Assembly (NCBI RefSeq): GCF_003719335.1
Contig: NZ_RIAS01000002.1
Coordinates: forward strand, 248,001-312,000
Reading direction: 5' to 3'
DNA: 64,000 nt
Source: Paenibacillus amylolyticus
GTDB taxonomy: Bacteria; Bacillota; Bacilli; Paenibacillales; Paenibacillaceae
Positions 8,959-16,915 of this stretch are shown here, in pieces; position 1 is the stretch's first letter, and each line of letters opens with the position of its first letter. The translations under genes were made by a program, and so were the position numbers. The notes under the pieces were generated by a model. It worked only from the letters and a program-made list of their open reading frames with translations. It was not told the DNA's origin and searched no databases.

Positions 8959-10113
8959 TTATAATGTTGTATCTTGAGACGTACTTCCGGGTCTGGGAGA
9001 AGGGGAGATCGACAACCTGCGCCACAACCATTCGACTGGACCTAGTGGATATTTGCGTAGCCAGAGGTGTGAGAAAAGCATTAGTAAGAGACATATACCA
9101 AGCCACATGAGCAAAATAAACAGAGAAGACGGGCGGCCGCCCAGACCGAGTCCCCATCCATAGAAGAGCGCAGAGGCGATGATATTCTGTACAATATAAC
9201 AACTCAGCGCCATCTTGCCAATTTCACCGAAACGCTGGAACAGCTTGGGGAAAAGACCTTTTTCCAATCCATAGGCAATGATTCCGAGATAACCAAGGGT
9301 AAGTACTGGCGCGCTGATATAACGTACCCAAATATCCATAACTCCACCGGGAACGAGCAACAGCAGATTCAGAGGGATACCTGCCGCAAGTCCGGTAATC
9401 ATCAGTTTACGGCGCTTACGGCGTCCTGACTCGTCGTTAGAAAATACACCTGTTCGCATGAGCAGTGCCCCTAATAGAAAGAGGAAAACATTCAGTGGGA
9501 TGATAGCTATCGATTCTGCACGGAAAAAACCGAAATTATTCAGCCGGAACATCGCTTGTTCCCACCACGTTCCAGAAGCGTACAGATGAGTAATGGCATC
9601 CATACCGTTGAAGGATGAACCGGATTCGAATGCCAGCAAGGCTGTAATTCCCGTAACGCCGATCACATGTATGCTTCCTGCAATCACCATCATCGTTAGC
9701 ATAAAGCGCTTGGAGCGATGAATGATCAGGGAAACAATAATGCCAGTAATGGCATAACTCATCAACACGTCATACTCCATTACGAAAATATAATGCAATA
9801 GTCCGTCCAGCAGCAGAAGTGCACATGACCAGATATAGACACCAGGCCATGCATAGCCTTCACGAGCTGCTTTTTGGCGTTTCAATTCCATGCCGGCTCC
9901 AAATAGCAAAGTGAGCATACCTAGAAATTTCCCATTCACCAAGATGAGCATGATGGTCTGCACCAGACGATCTCCTGAACTCCACCACGGCTCAAGCGCG
10001 TTGCCGAATACAAGGTTCAAATCACCAAGGTAAGCAAAAATCCAGATGTTGGTTCCCAAGGTTCCAATAATCGCAAACCCCCGAAGAATGTCGAGTAGGG
10101 CAATTCGTTTCAT
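8959..10113 (-). CDS. DUF418 family (YeiB-like) membrane protein
   Basis: Polytopic membrane protein of about 384 aa. It begins MKRIALLDILRGFAIIGTLG, the hallmark start of the DUF418/YeiB family, and has about ten hydrophobic segments. The family C-terminal region is seen in CYIVQNIIASALFYGWGLGL and RKYPLGPVEWLWR. The start is placed at 10113, not at the upstream Met codons, because AGGAGG lies 5-6 bases before it. The last 15 residues are a Ser/Pro-rich tail not usual for the family. The function is not established; no transported substrate can be named. Confidence 0.85.
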   Translation of the reverse strand: MKRIALLDILRGFAIIGTLGTNIWIFAYLGDLNLVFGNALEPWWSSGDRLVQTIMLILVNGKFLGMLTLLFGAGMELKRQKAAREGYAWPGVYIWSCALLLLDGLLHYIFVMEYDVLMSYAITGIIVSLIIHRSKRFMLTMMVIAGSIHVIGVTGITALLAFESGSSFNGMDAITHLYASGTWWEQAMFRLNNFGFFRAESIAIIPLNVFLFLLGALLMRTGVFSNDESGRRKRRKLMITGLAAGIPLNLLLLVPGGVMDIWVRYISAPVLTLGYLGIIAYGLEKGLFPKLFQRFGEIGKMALSCYIVQNIIASALFYGWGLGLGGRPSSLFILLMWLGICLLLMLFSHLWLRKYPLGPVEWLWRRLSISPSPRPGSTSQDTTL

Positions 10114-10349
10114 GAAGTCCTCCTTTTTTTGATACATATGAATTAAAAACAATATAACACAGGTGTACTAAAAAGAACTATTAAATTTTAAGGGACATCA
10201 TGATCATGGGGAAGTGGTCATGTTGAGATTCGCAATTTGTGTTTCTTAATTTGGAAAATATGGTAATATATAATTAATGCAGTATAGTCTCAGAGACCGC
10301 CTAATATATCTGATGTATTCCCATTTTTAATGAAAGAGGAGGCACCTGT

Positions 10350-11357
10350 GTGATTAAAAAACAATCTCTCAACCTTACAACGATGAAGTGGAAAACGATC
10401 GTAGCTGCTTTTCTGGCAGTGATGCTATTTGTGATGTCGGTTGTCCCAGCTCTTGCAGCTTCTCCAGGAAAAACCGTAAATGCTTCAGCCAAACTAGCTT
10501 ATAACCTCAAAGGACTCAAGTTTAACCGAGTTGTTCAGAAGGCTTATATAGCAGACAAGTACGTATATGTAACGCAACGTGTAGGCACGACATGTCAACT
10601 ATCCAGACTGCTGATTAAAGGCAATAATGCCGAATACGTAGATCATATGACGATTACGAACAGCGGGCATTGCCAGACGCTGGATATGTATACGTACAAC
10701 GGAGCGAATTATTTTTATTTTAGCTCCAAAGCGGATTCATCATCTGATAATGTCTGGTCACTTCAGGTAGCGAGACTTCAATACTCCGCTGGTAAAACCG
10801 TAGACTACACCGATCTTCATCGGTTTACTTATATGAACTATGCGAACAAAAATGGTTCAAAACAGGGAACAACGTACCGAGTGGATGGCGGTGGCAACAG
10901 TAACTACACCGTGTTCCGAATTCAAACGAGGGAAAACGGAAAGTCAAACACGGATAAGGTGGTCTGGTCTGTGTATGATACGGCTGCATTAAACAGGTTG
11001 CTTGATCAGAACAAGCAGGTCCGCATGGACAGCTCTGCGGCAATTAAAGCAGCAGTGTCCAGTTTCACGCAGTCGGGCAGCGGAATTATTCGGCCAAATG
11101 GGTCATTCCAAGGGGTAGACTTGCTTGGTAAGACTCAAATATTTACATCCGGCGGGGCGGAAGGAGATACTCCTCAGATTGCTAAAATCTCAAGTTCAGG
11201 CGTGTATCAGTCTCTTGTAAAAATAACGAATGTCGGGAAACATGAGATCGAGGGTGTACAAAACAAGAACGGGAACGTTTATTTTCTGATTGTGACCGAT
11301 CCAGGAAATAAACAGAATGGGCAGAAAATTTACTACGTTCCAGATAGCGTATTTTAA
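10350..11357 (+). CDS. Secreted helveticin-J-like protein
   Basis: 335 aa with a clear signal peptide (hydrophobic core about residues 16-34, likely cleavage after ALA). The mature part has the pattern I associate with the helveticin J / class III bacteriocin family: NLKGLKFNRVVQKAYIADKY, YVTQRVGTTCQLSRLLIKGN and MTITNSGHCQTLDMY. Many helveticin-like proteins in Bacillota have unproven antibacterial activity, so toxin action is not claimed. The start is GTG, preceded by AAAGAGGAGG at 7-base spacing. It is a single-gene unit with its own terminator and no obvious immunity gene beside it. Confidence 0.6.
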   Translation: MIKKQSLNLTTMKWKTIVAAFLAVMLFVMSVVPALAASPGKTVNASAKLAYNLKGLKFNRVVQKAYIADKYVYVTQRVGTTCQLSRLLIKGNNAEYVDHMTITNSGHCQTLDMYTYNGANYFYFSSKADSSSDNVWSLQVARLQYSAGKTVDYTDLHRFTYMNYANKNGSKQGTTYRVDGGGNSNYTVFRIQTRENGKSNTDKVVWSVYDTAALNRLLDQNKQVRMDSSAAIKAAVSSFTQSGSGIIRPNGSFQGVDLLGKTQIFTSGGAEGDTPQIAKISSSGVYQSLVKITNVGKHEIEGVQNKNGNVYFLIVTDPGNKQNGQKIYYVPDSVF

Positions 11358-11426
11358 GAAAGATTTGGTTGGCCTCTGAGAACTACACTGCGATATCCAT
11401 CTATGGAATTTTATAAAGAGTGTTTT

Positions 11427-11476
11427 AGTCGTCTTCCTTGCTCTGAAGGTGTAGAGCAAAGAAGGCGGCTTTTTTG
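11427..11476 (+). terminator. Rho-independent terminator after the helveticin-like gene
   Basis: AGTCGTCTTCCTTGCTCT pairs with AGAGCAAAGAAGGCGGCT across an 8-base loop, with a few mismatches and wobbles, and runs into six T. Confidence 0.85.
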
Positions 11477-11490
11477 ATTTTATGGAAGAT

Positions 11491-11557
11491 TTGACCTGCT
11501 CGTTACAGTTGTGCTACATTGTTATTAACTATTTGTTAATAACAAAATGTTAATAAC
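11491..11557 (+). promoter_or_regulatory. Promoter and triple operator of the ADP-ribose operon
   Basis: TTGACC (11491-11496) and TACATT (11515-11520) are 18 bases apart. Directly after the -10 come GTTATTAAC (11521-11529), GTTAATAAC (11535-11543) and GTTAATAAC (11549-11557). Starts are exactly 14 bases apart, and the first copy is the reverse complement of the others. Covering the transcription start, they suit repression by the regulator encoded just downstream. Confidence 0.75.
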
Positions 11558-11576
11558 AGAATGAGGTGTATGAATC

Positions 11577-12485
11577 ATGTCTCATGGAGACAAAGCGCTT
11601 GACCCAGTCAACATTAGCGAAGAAGAGTTCCTAAAAACCTATGATGCCGGAGATTACGAACGTCCCTCGGTTACTGTGGATATGCTCGTATTTACGATCC
11701 GAAGCGGAGAGCAGGAAAATTACCGAAAGCTGGCGGAACCGGAACTTGGTTTGCTACTGATTCGCAGGGGAGGTCACCCCTATCTGGGACAGTGGGCACT
11801 GCCAGGGGGATTTGTCTCCATGCATGAATCATTGGAGGATGCTGCAAGGCGGGAACTACAGACGGAGACAGGACTAGATGATATTTACCTGGAACAGCTG
11901 TATACATGGGGAGATGTAGGGCGCGATCCACGTACAAGGGTCATTAGTTGCTCTTACATGGCTCTGGTGGATAGCAGTGAGCTGGAGCTTCAGGCGGGTG
12001 ATGATGCCAGCGACGCCAGCTGGTTCCGGGTGGAACAGAAGCTCATCGAAGAGAAACGTCATATTCATGAACGCGGCCGGGTGACAGAGCGCCGAATACA
12101 ACTTGTTTTGAGCAATGAAACAGAACAGTTGTCGGCCATTGTAGATACCAAAGAGCAAGTAGAAGGGCGAGTGCGAAACAGTAAATTGAAGCTAGTAGAT
12201 GTTCAAGGGATCGCATTCGACCATGCCCAAATTATTCATTACGCGCTGGAGCGATTACGTTCCAAAATTGAATATACGGATATCGCGTTTAATCTGATGC
12301 CTGAGAAATTTACGTTAACGGCGTTGCAGAAAGTGTATGAGATTATTAGCGGCAAAAAACTGCTGGCAGCTGCATTTCGGCGCAAAATGGCAGACTGGGT
12401 GACCCCGACGGGTGAATATGCAAGCAGTGCGGGACATCGCCCATCCCGGTTGTACCGATTAGATCCGGAGAGGGAAGCATTGTAG
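11577..12485 (+). CDS. NrtR-like Nudix/winged-helix transcriptional regulator
   Basis: 302 aa. A Nudix domain (about 30-165) is followed by a winged-helix region (about 210-295, DHAQIIHYALERLRSKIEYT, FTLTALQKVYEIISGKKL). This is the architecture of NrtR, a repressor whose Nudix domain binds ADP-ribose as the inducing ligand. The Nudix box runs G78-x5-E84-x7-R92-E93-L94-x-T96-E97-x-G99-L100; the first Glu of the catalytic EE pair is Thr, consistent with ligand sensing rather than hydrolysis. It heads an operon of three ADP-ribose-handling enzymes and has a triple operator at its own promoter, so autoregulation is likely. True NrtR often controls NAD synthesis; here the targets appear different. 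Confidence 0.88.
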   Translation: MSHGDKALDPVNISEEEFLKTYDAGDYERPSVTVDMLVFTIRSGEQENYRKLAEPELGLLLIRRGGHPYLGQWALPGGFVSMHESLEDAARRELQTETGLDDIYLEQLYTWGDVGRDPRTRVISCSYMALVDSSELELQAGDDASDASWFRVEQKLIEEKRHIHERGRVTERRIQLVLSNETEQLSAIVDTKEQVEGRVRNSKLKLVDVQGIAFDHAQIIHYALERLRSKIEYTDIAFNLMPEKFTLTALQKVYEIISGKKLLAAAFRRKMADWVTPTGEYASSAGHRPSRLYRLDPEREAL

Positions 12486-12576
12486 TTGGAGTTAGTCATG
12501 AGTAGAAATGGTTCAATCAGAAGGATGTAGGCAATCGTTTGGAATGGAACGAAGTATGGGGTACGAGGTGATATGA

Positions 12577-13071
12577 ATGGAAAAGTTTACGTTTTTCTGG
12601 CGGACAGAATCGCCGTTCTCCCAGTGGTTTAAGGCTGATTTCACGGTGAACGGGGTTCAGTATACAAGTGCAGAGCAATATATGATGCATCAGAAAGCAC
12701 TGCTCTTTGGCGATCAACAGATTGCGGATAAAATTATGAAGACTCGTTCGGCTTCGGTTCAAAAAAAGCTGGGCCGCGAGGTCTCAGGTTTTGACCAGAC
12801 GACATGGGAAAGCGAGTGCCAGCGCATTGTCTATGAAGGCAATCAGGCAAAATTTACGCAGAACGAGGATTTGCTGGCGGCTTTGCTTGCCACCCGAGGC
12901 ACAACCCTCGTGGAAGCAAGTCCAGATGATCGGATCTGGGGTGTGGGGCTGGCGGAGGAAGATACGCGTATTCGCAACCGAAAAACATGGCGAGGAACGA
13001 ACTGGCTAGGTGAGATTCTTACTCGTCTGAGAGAAGAGATAGGAAGGGATAGACATGAGCAACTTCGATAA
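12577..13071 (+). CDS. NADAR (YbiA-like) domain protein
   Basis: 164 aa, a single NADAR domain covering nearly the whole protein. Recognisable blocks are FFWRTESPFSQWFKADF, YTSAEQYMMHQKALLFGD, the alpha-helical middle, and the C-terminal DDRIWGVGLAEEDTRI and NWLGEILTRLR. Family knowledge: NADAR proteins act on ADP-ribose-type N-glycosides, including riboflavin-pathway intermediates (YbiA) and ADP-ribosylated guanine. In this context, de-ADP-ribosylation is the better guess. The ATG follows GAGGTG at short spacing, 91 bases after the regulator gene. The 3' end overlaps the PARG gene by 17 bases, indicating co-translation. Confidence 0.9.
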   Translation: MEKFTFFWRTESPFSQWFKADFTVNGVQYTSAEQYMMHQKALLFGDQQIADKIMKTRSASVQKKLGREVSGFDQTTWESECQRIVYEGNQAKFTQNEDLLAALLATRGTTLVEASPDDRIWGVGLAEEDTRIRNRKTWRGTNWLGEILTRLREEIGRDRHEQLR

Positions 13072-14068
13072 ACAAAATAGACACAACAAAATTAATAATT
13101 TAAATAATAAGACTACGGGGTCTCGTCATTCTAATACATCAACAGATGACACTGGCGTTAGTTCGCGTTCCGGACGCTCGCGTATAGCGCATCAGACGTT
13201 GGACATTCTGGAAGAGGGCGTGTACGTAAACGGATATGATCGTGCTGTTCATATCAAGAAAGACATGGAGCAAGCCATTCAGAGTTCAGTTCTCTATCGG
13301 CCCTCAGCGCTTTCTCAACTAGGGGAGCAGCTACGAAATGGAGTACGCATAGAAGAGAAGGCAAGCTCGGCAGGAAACCAACAAGAAGATTCCGAGTCTA
13401 TGGCGTCCCAAGGGAACCCGGCTCAGATAGAAGTAACCAGTGAAACGACGCTTGCAGCAGCAGCGCGTCTGACCCTGGAGGAAGGCAGAACGGAAGTCGT
13501 TTGTTTAAATTTTGCATCGGCAAAAAATCCGGGCGGTGGTTTCCTTGGTGGGAGTCAGGCTCAGGAGGAAAGCCTGGCACGGGCAACAGGGCTGTATCCA
13601 TGCATTGCCCAGATGACAGAGATGTATGAGTACAATCGCAAGCAGCATACTTGCCTCTATTCAGACCATATGATCTATTCTACTGATGTTCCCGTGATTC
13701 GGGACGACCGTGACCGATTGCTGGATCAATATTACACAGCCTCCTTTATCACCGCTCCGGCGGTAAATGCAGGTGTGGTCAAAGAGCGGAAGGAAGCAAC
13801 AGATGCAGAGATCAAGTCGGTCATGAAGCAACGCATTCGATATATATTGGAGGTTGCTGCTGTACAAGGTCATAGAACCATCGTACTTGGAGCCTTTGGC
13901 TGTGGTGTATTCCGGAATGAACCGGCACAGGTAGCATCGTATTTTGCCGAAGTCTTGCATGAAGAAGGATACAGGAACTACTTTGATCACATCGTATTTG
14001 CTATTTATGACCGGAGTGCAGGACAGCAAACGTTGGAGACCTTCAAGCGTCTTTTAGCATCAGGGTGA
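13055..14068 (+). CDS. Microbial-type poly(ADP-ribose) glycohydrolase (TIGR02452-like)
   Basis: 337 aa. The catalytic signature of PARG enzymes, GGG-x(6-8)-QEE, is present as GGG (160-162), seven residues and QEE (170-172). The upstream N-terminal domain (RIAHQTLDILEEGVYV) and the macrodomain end (IVLGAFGCGVFRNEPAQVA) match bacterial PARGs. The enzyme cleaves ribose-ribose bonds in ADP-ribose polymers and may remove other ADP-ribose linkages. The first 40 residues are a polar Asn/Ser/Arg-rich tail of no known use. The start ATG is preceded by AGGAAGGG and lies inside the NADAR gene. No poly(ADP-ribose) polymerase is seen in the window. Confidence 0.9.
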   Translation: MSNFDKQNRHNKINNLNNKTTGSRHSNTSTDDTGVSSRSGRSRIAHQTLDILEEGVYVNGYDRAVHIKKDMEQAIQSSVLYRPSALSQLGEQLRNGVRIEEKASSAGNQQEDSESMASQGNPAQIEVTSETTLAAAARLTLEEGRTEVVCLNFASAKNPGGGFLGGSQAQEESLARATGLYPCIAQMTEMYEYNRKQHTCLYSDHMIYSTDVPVIRDDRDRLLDQYYTASFITAPAVNAGVVKERKEATDAEIKSVMKQRIRYILEVAAVQGHRTIVLGAFGCGVFRNEPAQVASYFAEVLHEEGYRNYFDHIVFAIYDRSAGQQTLETFKRLLASG

Positions 14069-14212
14069 GCACGGGAAGTCGAAAAGTACGGACGTCATGT
14101 AATAGAACGGACGTTATTGTAACGCCTGATGTGCAGAGCGAAAAAATAAACAGGAAGTTTGTAGTCTCAATAGTGAGATGTGATCGGGCAAGGAAGAGAA
14201 AGGGGAACTAAC

Positions 14213-14635
14213 ATGCAATTTCATGAACGACAGCAGGATTTGTTTGAACTGGAGCAACAATACGCACTGGCACACTGCATATCCGCCGATGCGCGAATGG
14301 GTAAAGGAATCGCGGTGCAATTCAGAGAGCGGTTTGATTTACAGACTCTTCAGGAGCAGGCGAAGCTGGAGCCGCTGGAGATTGGGCGATGTTATCCGGT
14401 TGGACGGACGCTGAATCTTGTGACCAAAGCCAAATTTTCGAACAAACCTACGTATTCATCATTAACCCAGGCGGTTGAGTCCATGAGGGATGTCTGCTTG
14501 GAGCAAGGAATTACTGAGCTGGCTATGCCTCGAATTGGTTGCGGGTTGGACAGATTGAAGTGGGAGAAGGTCAGCGTAATTATTCAGAATACGTTTGCGG
14601 AGATGGATATCGAGATCGTTGTATGTACTGTATGA
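14213..14635 (+). CDS. Macrodomain protein (TARG1/ALC1-like ADP-ribose hydrolase)
   Basis: 140 aa, a bare macrodomain. The ADP-ribose-binding blocks are AHCISADARMGKGIAVQF and the C-terminal MPRIGCGLDRLKW, which is the loop style of the TARG1/OARD1 and DarG group that reverses ADP-ribosylation of acidic residues or of thymidine in DNA. The start was moved to 14213 because AAAGGGGA lies 6-7 bases upstream; an earlier GTG at 14180 has no ribosome site. It is the fourth gene of the ADP-ribose operon, 144 bases after PARG. The specific substrate cannot be read from the sequence. Confidence 0.85.
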   Translation: MQFHERQQDLFELEQQYALAHCISADARMGKGIAVQFRERFDLQTLQEQAKLEPLEIGRCYPVGRTLNLVTKAKFSNKPTYSSLTQAVESMRDVCLEQGITELAMPRIGCGLDRLKWEKVSVIIQNTFAEMDIEIVVCTV

Positions 14636-14666
14636 TCGAGTACACTCGGTATGTTGTATCTAAAAT

Positions 14667-14814
14667 AAAAAACCTCAGCTGGGTAAGGAAGCGCGCGAGA
14701 TACAGGGAGTAACACTATCACGAAGTCTGATCCCTGTATTCATTAAGCCTGGAGCATGATTCATATGCTCTGCGCTCTCGCAAACGCGCTTCCATTACCG
14801 AAGCGAGGTTTTTT
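14667..14814. ncRNA. Highly structured multi-branch element between convergent genes
   Basis: Four nested or branched stems can be drawn. AAAAAACCTC (14667-14676) pairs perfectly with 14805-14814. GGTAAGGAAGCGCG (14682-14695) pairs with 14785-14799 apart from one bulged A. ATACAGGGA (14700-14708) pairs perfectly with 14731-14739. GAGCAT (14752-14757) pairs with ATGCTC (14765-14770). Outer A6/T6 tracts make it a bidirectional terminator for the macrodomain gene and the iron-binding-protein gene. The inner three-way junction is far more than a terminator needs, so a stable RNA or repeat element is possible. Confidence 0.6.
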
Positions 14815-14843
14815 GTTGTTTTTATGAATAGGCGAAGCTGGGT

Positions 14844-15803
14844 TTATTTTTTGGAAAACATCTCTTTTGCTTCATCCATAGCCATCTTGTTCCCAATGGA
14901 AGAATAATCAAGCCAAGGCTGTGCCCCGATCGGGTACACATGACCTGCTTTGACAGCTTTCAGTCCCTGCCAGATTGGGTTGTTTTGCAGCTCTTTGAAC
15001 ATCGTTTGTGCTTCATCGTCGGAGTTGACCACGACAAAGATGGCATCGGCATCATAGTCTGGCAACACTTCGCGGGATACAACCTGATACGGCTTGGAGG
15101 TATCCATGTCTTTAATGCCTTTGGCTGGATTCAGTCCGAGATCATCGTACAAAATAGGGCCCATAGGACGGCGTGTGCTGAATACACGTAATTCCTTAGC
15201 TGTGACACGAATGGCCATGACGGTGCCGACACCGATCTGATCATGAATTAGCGATTTAACTTCTTTTGTTTCTGTCTCGTAGTCCTGAATATATTGCTCC
15301 GCTTCCTTCTCGCGATTCACCAGTTTGCCAATCTCTTTCAGGTGATCCCGCCATGTGCCATCGTCCAGATTGAACACATGTACAGGTGCGATTTTTTCGA
15401 ATTTGGCCACATCGTCACCGGAAAACTCCTCATCGAGATAGATCACATCCGGTTTAAGCGCAAGCAGGGCTTCCATATCCGGGTCTTTGACGGGGCCAAG
15501 TGGTGTCGTATCTTTCAGGCGATCAGCCACATGGGACAGGAAGCCTTTCGCTTCACCGCCGATGACAGAACCGACAGGCGTGATCCCGAGGGAAAGCAAA
15601 TCATTGGTCAGGTGGATGGACATGGAAGCGATACGTGGTTCACCCGAAGCTGTGCTGCTATTTGAAGGGTCGGCGGAGGTACTTGTGTTAGCATTGGTGT
15701 TTGAATCGTTTGCGCCCGATGTGGACGTCTTGGCTGTCCCGCAGGCTGCAAGTACCAGCACCAAACTGATCGTCAGCAAAAGCATAAGATTTTTCTTCAA
15801 CAT
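14844..15803 (-). CDS. Iron-siderophore ABC transporter substrate-binding lipoprotein
   Basis: 319 aa. The signal peptide ends in lipobox LAAC and is followed by a Ser/Thr/Asn-rich linker and a type III binding-protein fold (Peripla_BP_2) starting EPRIASMSIHLTNDLLSLGI. It captures ferric siderophore at the cell surface for the two permeases encoded just upstream. The ATG at 15803 follows AGGAGA at 9 bases; the longer open frame upstream is rejected because it lies antisense-like over the permease and has no family similarity. It is the last gene of a Fur-controlled operon. The siderophore cannot be specified. Confidence 0.9.
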   Translation of the reverse strand: MLKKNLMLLLTISLVLVLAACGTAKTSTSGANDSNTNANTSTSADPSNSSTASGEPRIASMSIHLTNDLLSLGITPVGSVIGGEAKGFLSHVADRLKDTTPLGPVKDPDMEALLALKPDVIYLDEEFSGDDVAKFEKIAPVHVFNLDDGTWRDHLKEIGKLVNREKEAEQYIQDYETETKEVKSLIHDQIGVGTVMAIRVTAKELRVFSTRRPMGPILYDDLGLNPAKGIKDMDTSKPYQVVSREVLPDYDADAIFVVVNSDDEAQTMFKELQNNPIWQGLKAVKAGHVYPIGAQPWLDYSSIGNKMAMDEAKEMFSKK

Positions 15804-15856
15804 AATTTTCGTTCTCCTTGAACATCTCATGGATGCAATTGATATTTTTGATAGTT

Positions 15857-16915
15857 TTATTTCGTTCGTACAAGCAGGTATAAAAAATAGGGCGCGCCAA
15901 TCGCTGCTACAACAACACCCGCTGGAATGGCGTTTGGTGCAAATATCGTCCGGCCGACCGTATCGGCTGTCACCAGAATCACCATGCCGATCAGCCCGGC
16001 GGCGGGAATCAAGTGCCGGTGCAGTGGCCCGACCAGTCTGCGTGCCAGATGAGGGGCGGCGAGTCCAATGAAGCCAATACCTCCAGCTACAGATACGCTG
16101 ACAGCAGATAAAGCAACGGCGGAAAGTAGCAGCAGGATGCGCCGCGAACGCACGGGTGTGCCGATGCTGGTCGCAGCGGCATCCCCTAGATGGAAGGCGT
16201 CCAACGTTTTGGAACGGCTCCAGATATAGGCGATGCAGATCACGATCCAAGGTAGCAAAGCCTGTACATGAATCCAGTCACGCCCCCACACACTGCCTGC
16301 AAGCCAGCGTGCAGCGAAGGAATACGTGTCCTCGTCCAGACGCAGCGACAGGTAAAGCGTAAGCGCATGGAATCCAGCAGCAACAGCAATGCCGACCAGA
16401 ATTAGTTTAATCGGTGACACACCGCTGTTTCGGTCATAGGACAGTAGCATAATAATCAGCGCGGCAGCTACACTGCCGGCAAAAGCAAAGAGTGGAATCA
16501 ACAGTGCTACTGAGGTATCCATGCTGAATGACAGGCTGACAAAAACCATTAGCCCGAAAGCCGCCCCGGCATGCAAGCCCAGAATCCCCGGATCGGCAAG
16601 TGCATTGCGTGTAATGCCTTGCAGCGCAGCGCCTGCAATTCCCAATCCAGCTCCGGCAAGAACGGTGACCAGAATGCGGGGCAATCGGTAGTCAAACAGG
16701 ATGATCTGATCCTGTTCGCTCCCTTGTCCCAGAAAGGTCTGCAGGGCGGCCAGAGGGGATACGCGAACTGTACCTGTATTCAGGCTGATGAGAATCACCA
16801 ATGTTGCGAGACAGAGCAGTACAGTGCTGATAAGTACCGCTTTTTTGCCACGAGAGGTTTGATTAAACTTCTCTAAAGTAAATCTGACGACGGATTTCAT
16901 TCCCCGTTTCGTCAC
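15857..16915 (-). CDS. Iron-siderophore ABC transporter permease (FecCD family)
   Basis: 352 aa polytopic permease of the FecCD family. It has an N-terminal basic stretch, the first membrane helix at about 25-45, and the conserved blocks LPRILVTVLAGAGLGIAGAA and QGITRNALADPGILGLHAGA. Another family block, GGIGFIGLAAPHLARRLVG, is the usual cytoplasmic coupling region. The GTG start shares a base with the stop of the other permease gene (TAGTG) and has AAAGGAGGG at 8 bases. The two permeases form the heterodimeric channel. No dedicated ATPase is present; it is expected to be encoded elsewhere, as is common in Bacillota. Confidence 0.93.
   Translation of the reverse strand: MTKRGMKSVVRFTLEKFNQTSRGKKAVLISTVLLCLATLVILISLNTGTVRVSPLAALQTFLGQGSEQDQIILFDYRLPRILVTVLAGAGLGIAGAALQGITRNALADPGILGLHAGAAFGLMVFVSLSFSMDTSVALLIPLFAFAGSVAAALIIMLLSYDRNSGVSPIKLILVGIAVAAGFHALTLYLSLRLDEDTYSFAARWLAGSVWGRDWIHVQALLPWIVICIAYIWSRSKTLDAFHLGDAAATSIGTPVRSRRILLLLSAVALSAVSVSVAGGIGFIGLAAPHLARRLVGPLHRHLIPAAGLIGMVILVTADTVGRTIFAPNAIPAGVVVAAIGAPYFLYLLVRTK

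Noticed and set aside
8841..9110. A small plus-strand gene after the kinase
   Set aside because: It has a plausible AAAGGGGGAA before a GTG, but the frame runs antisense into the DUF418 gene for over half its length and the protein shows no recognisable pattern.
15804..16250. N-terminal extension of the siderophore-binding protein
   Set aside because: The open frame continues upstream but overlaps the permease gene and encodes Arg/Cys/Ser-rich sequence; the lipoprotein signal and the ribosome site fix the start at 15803.
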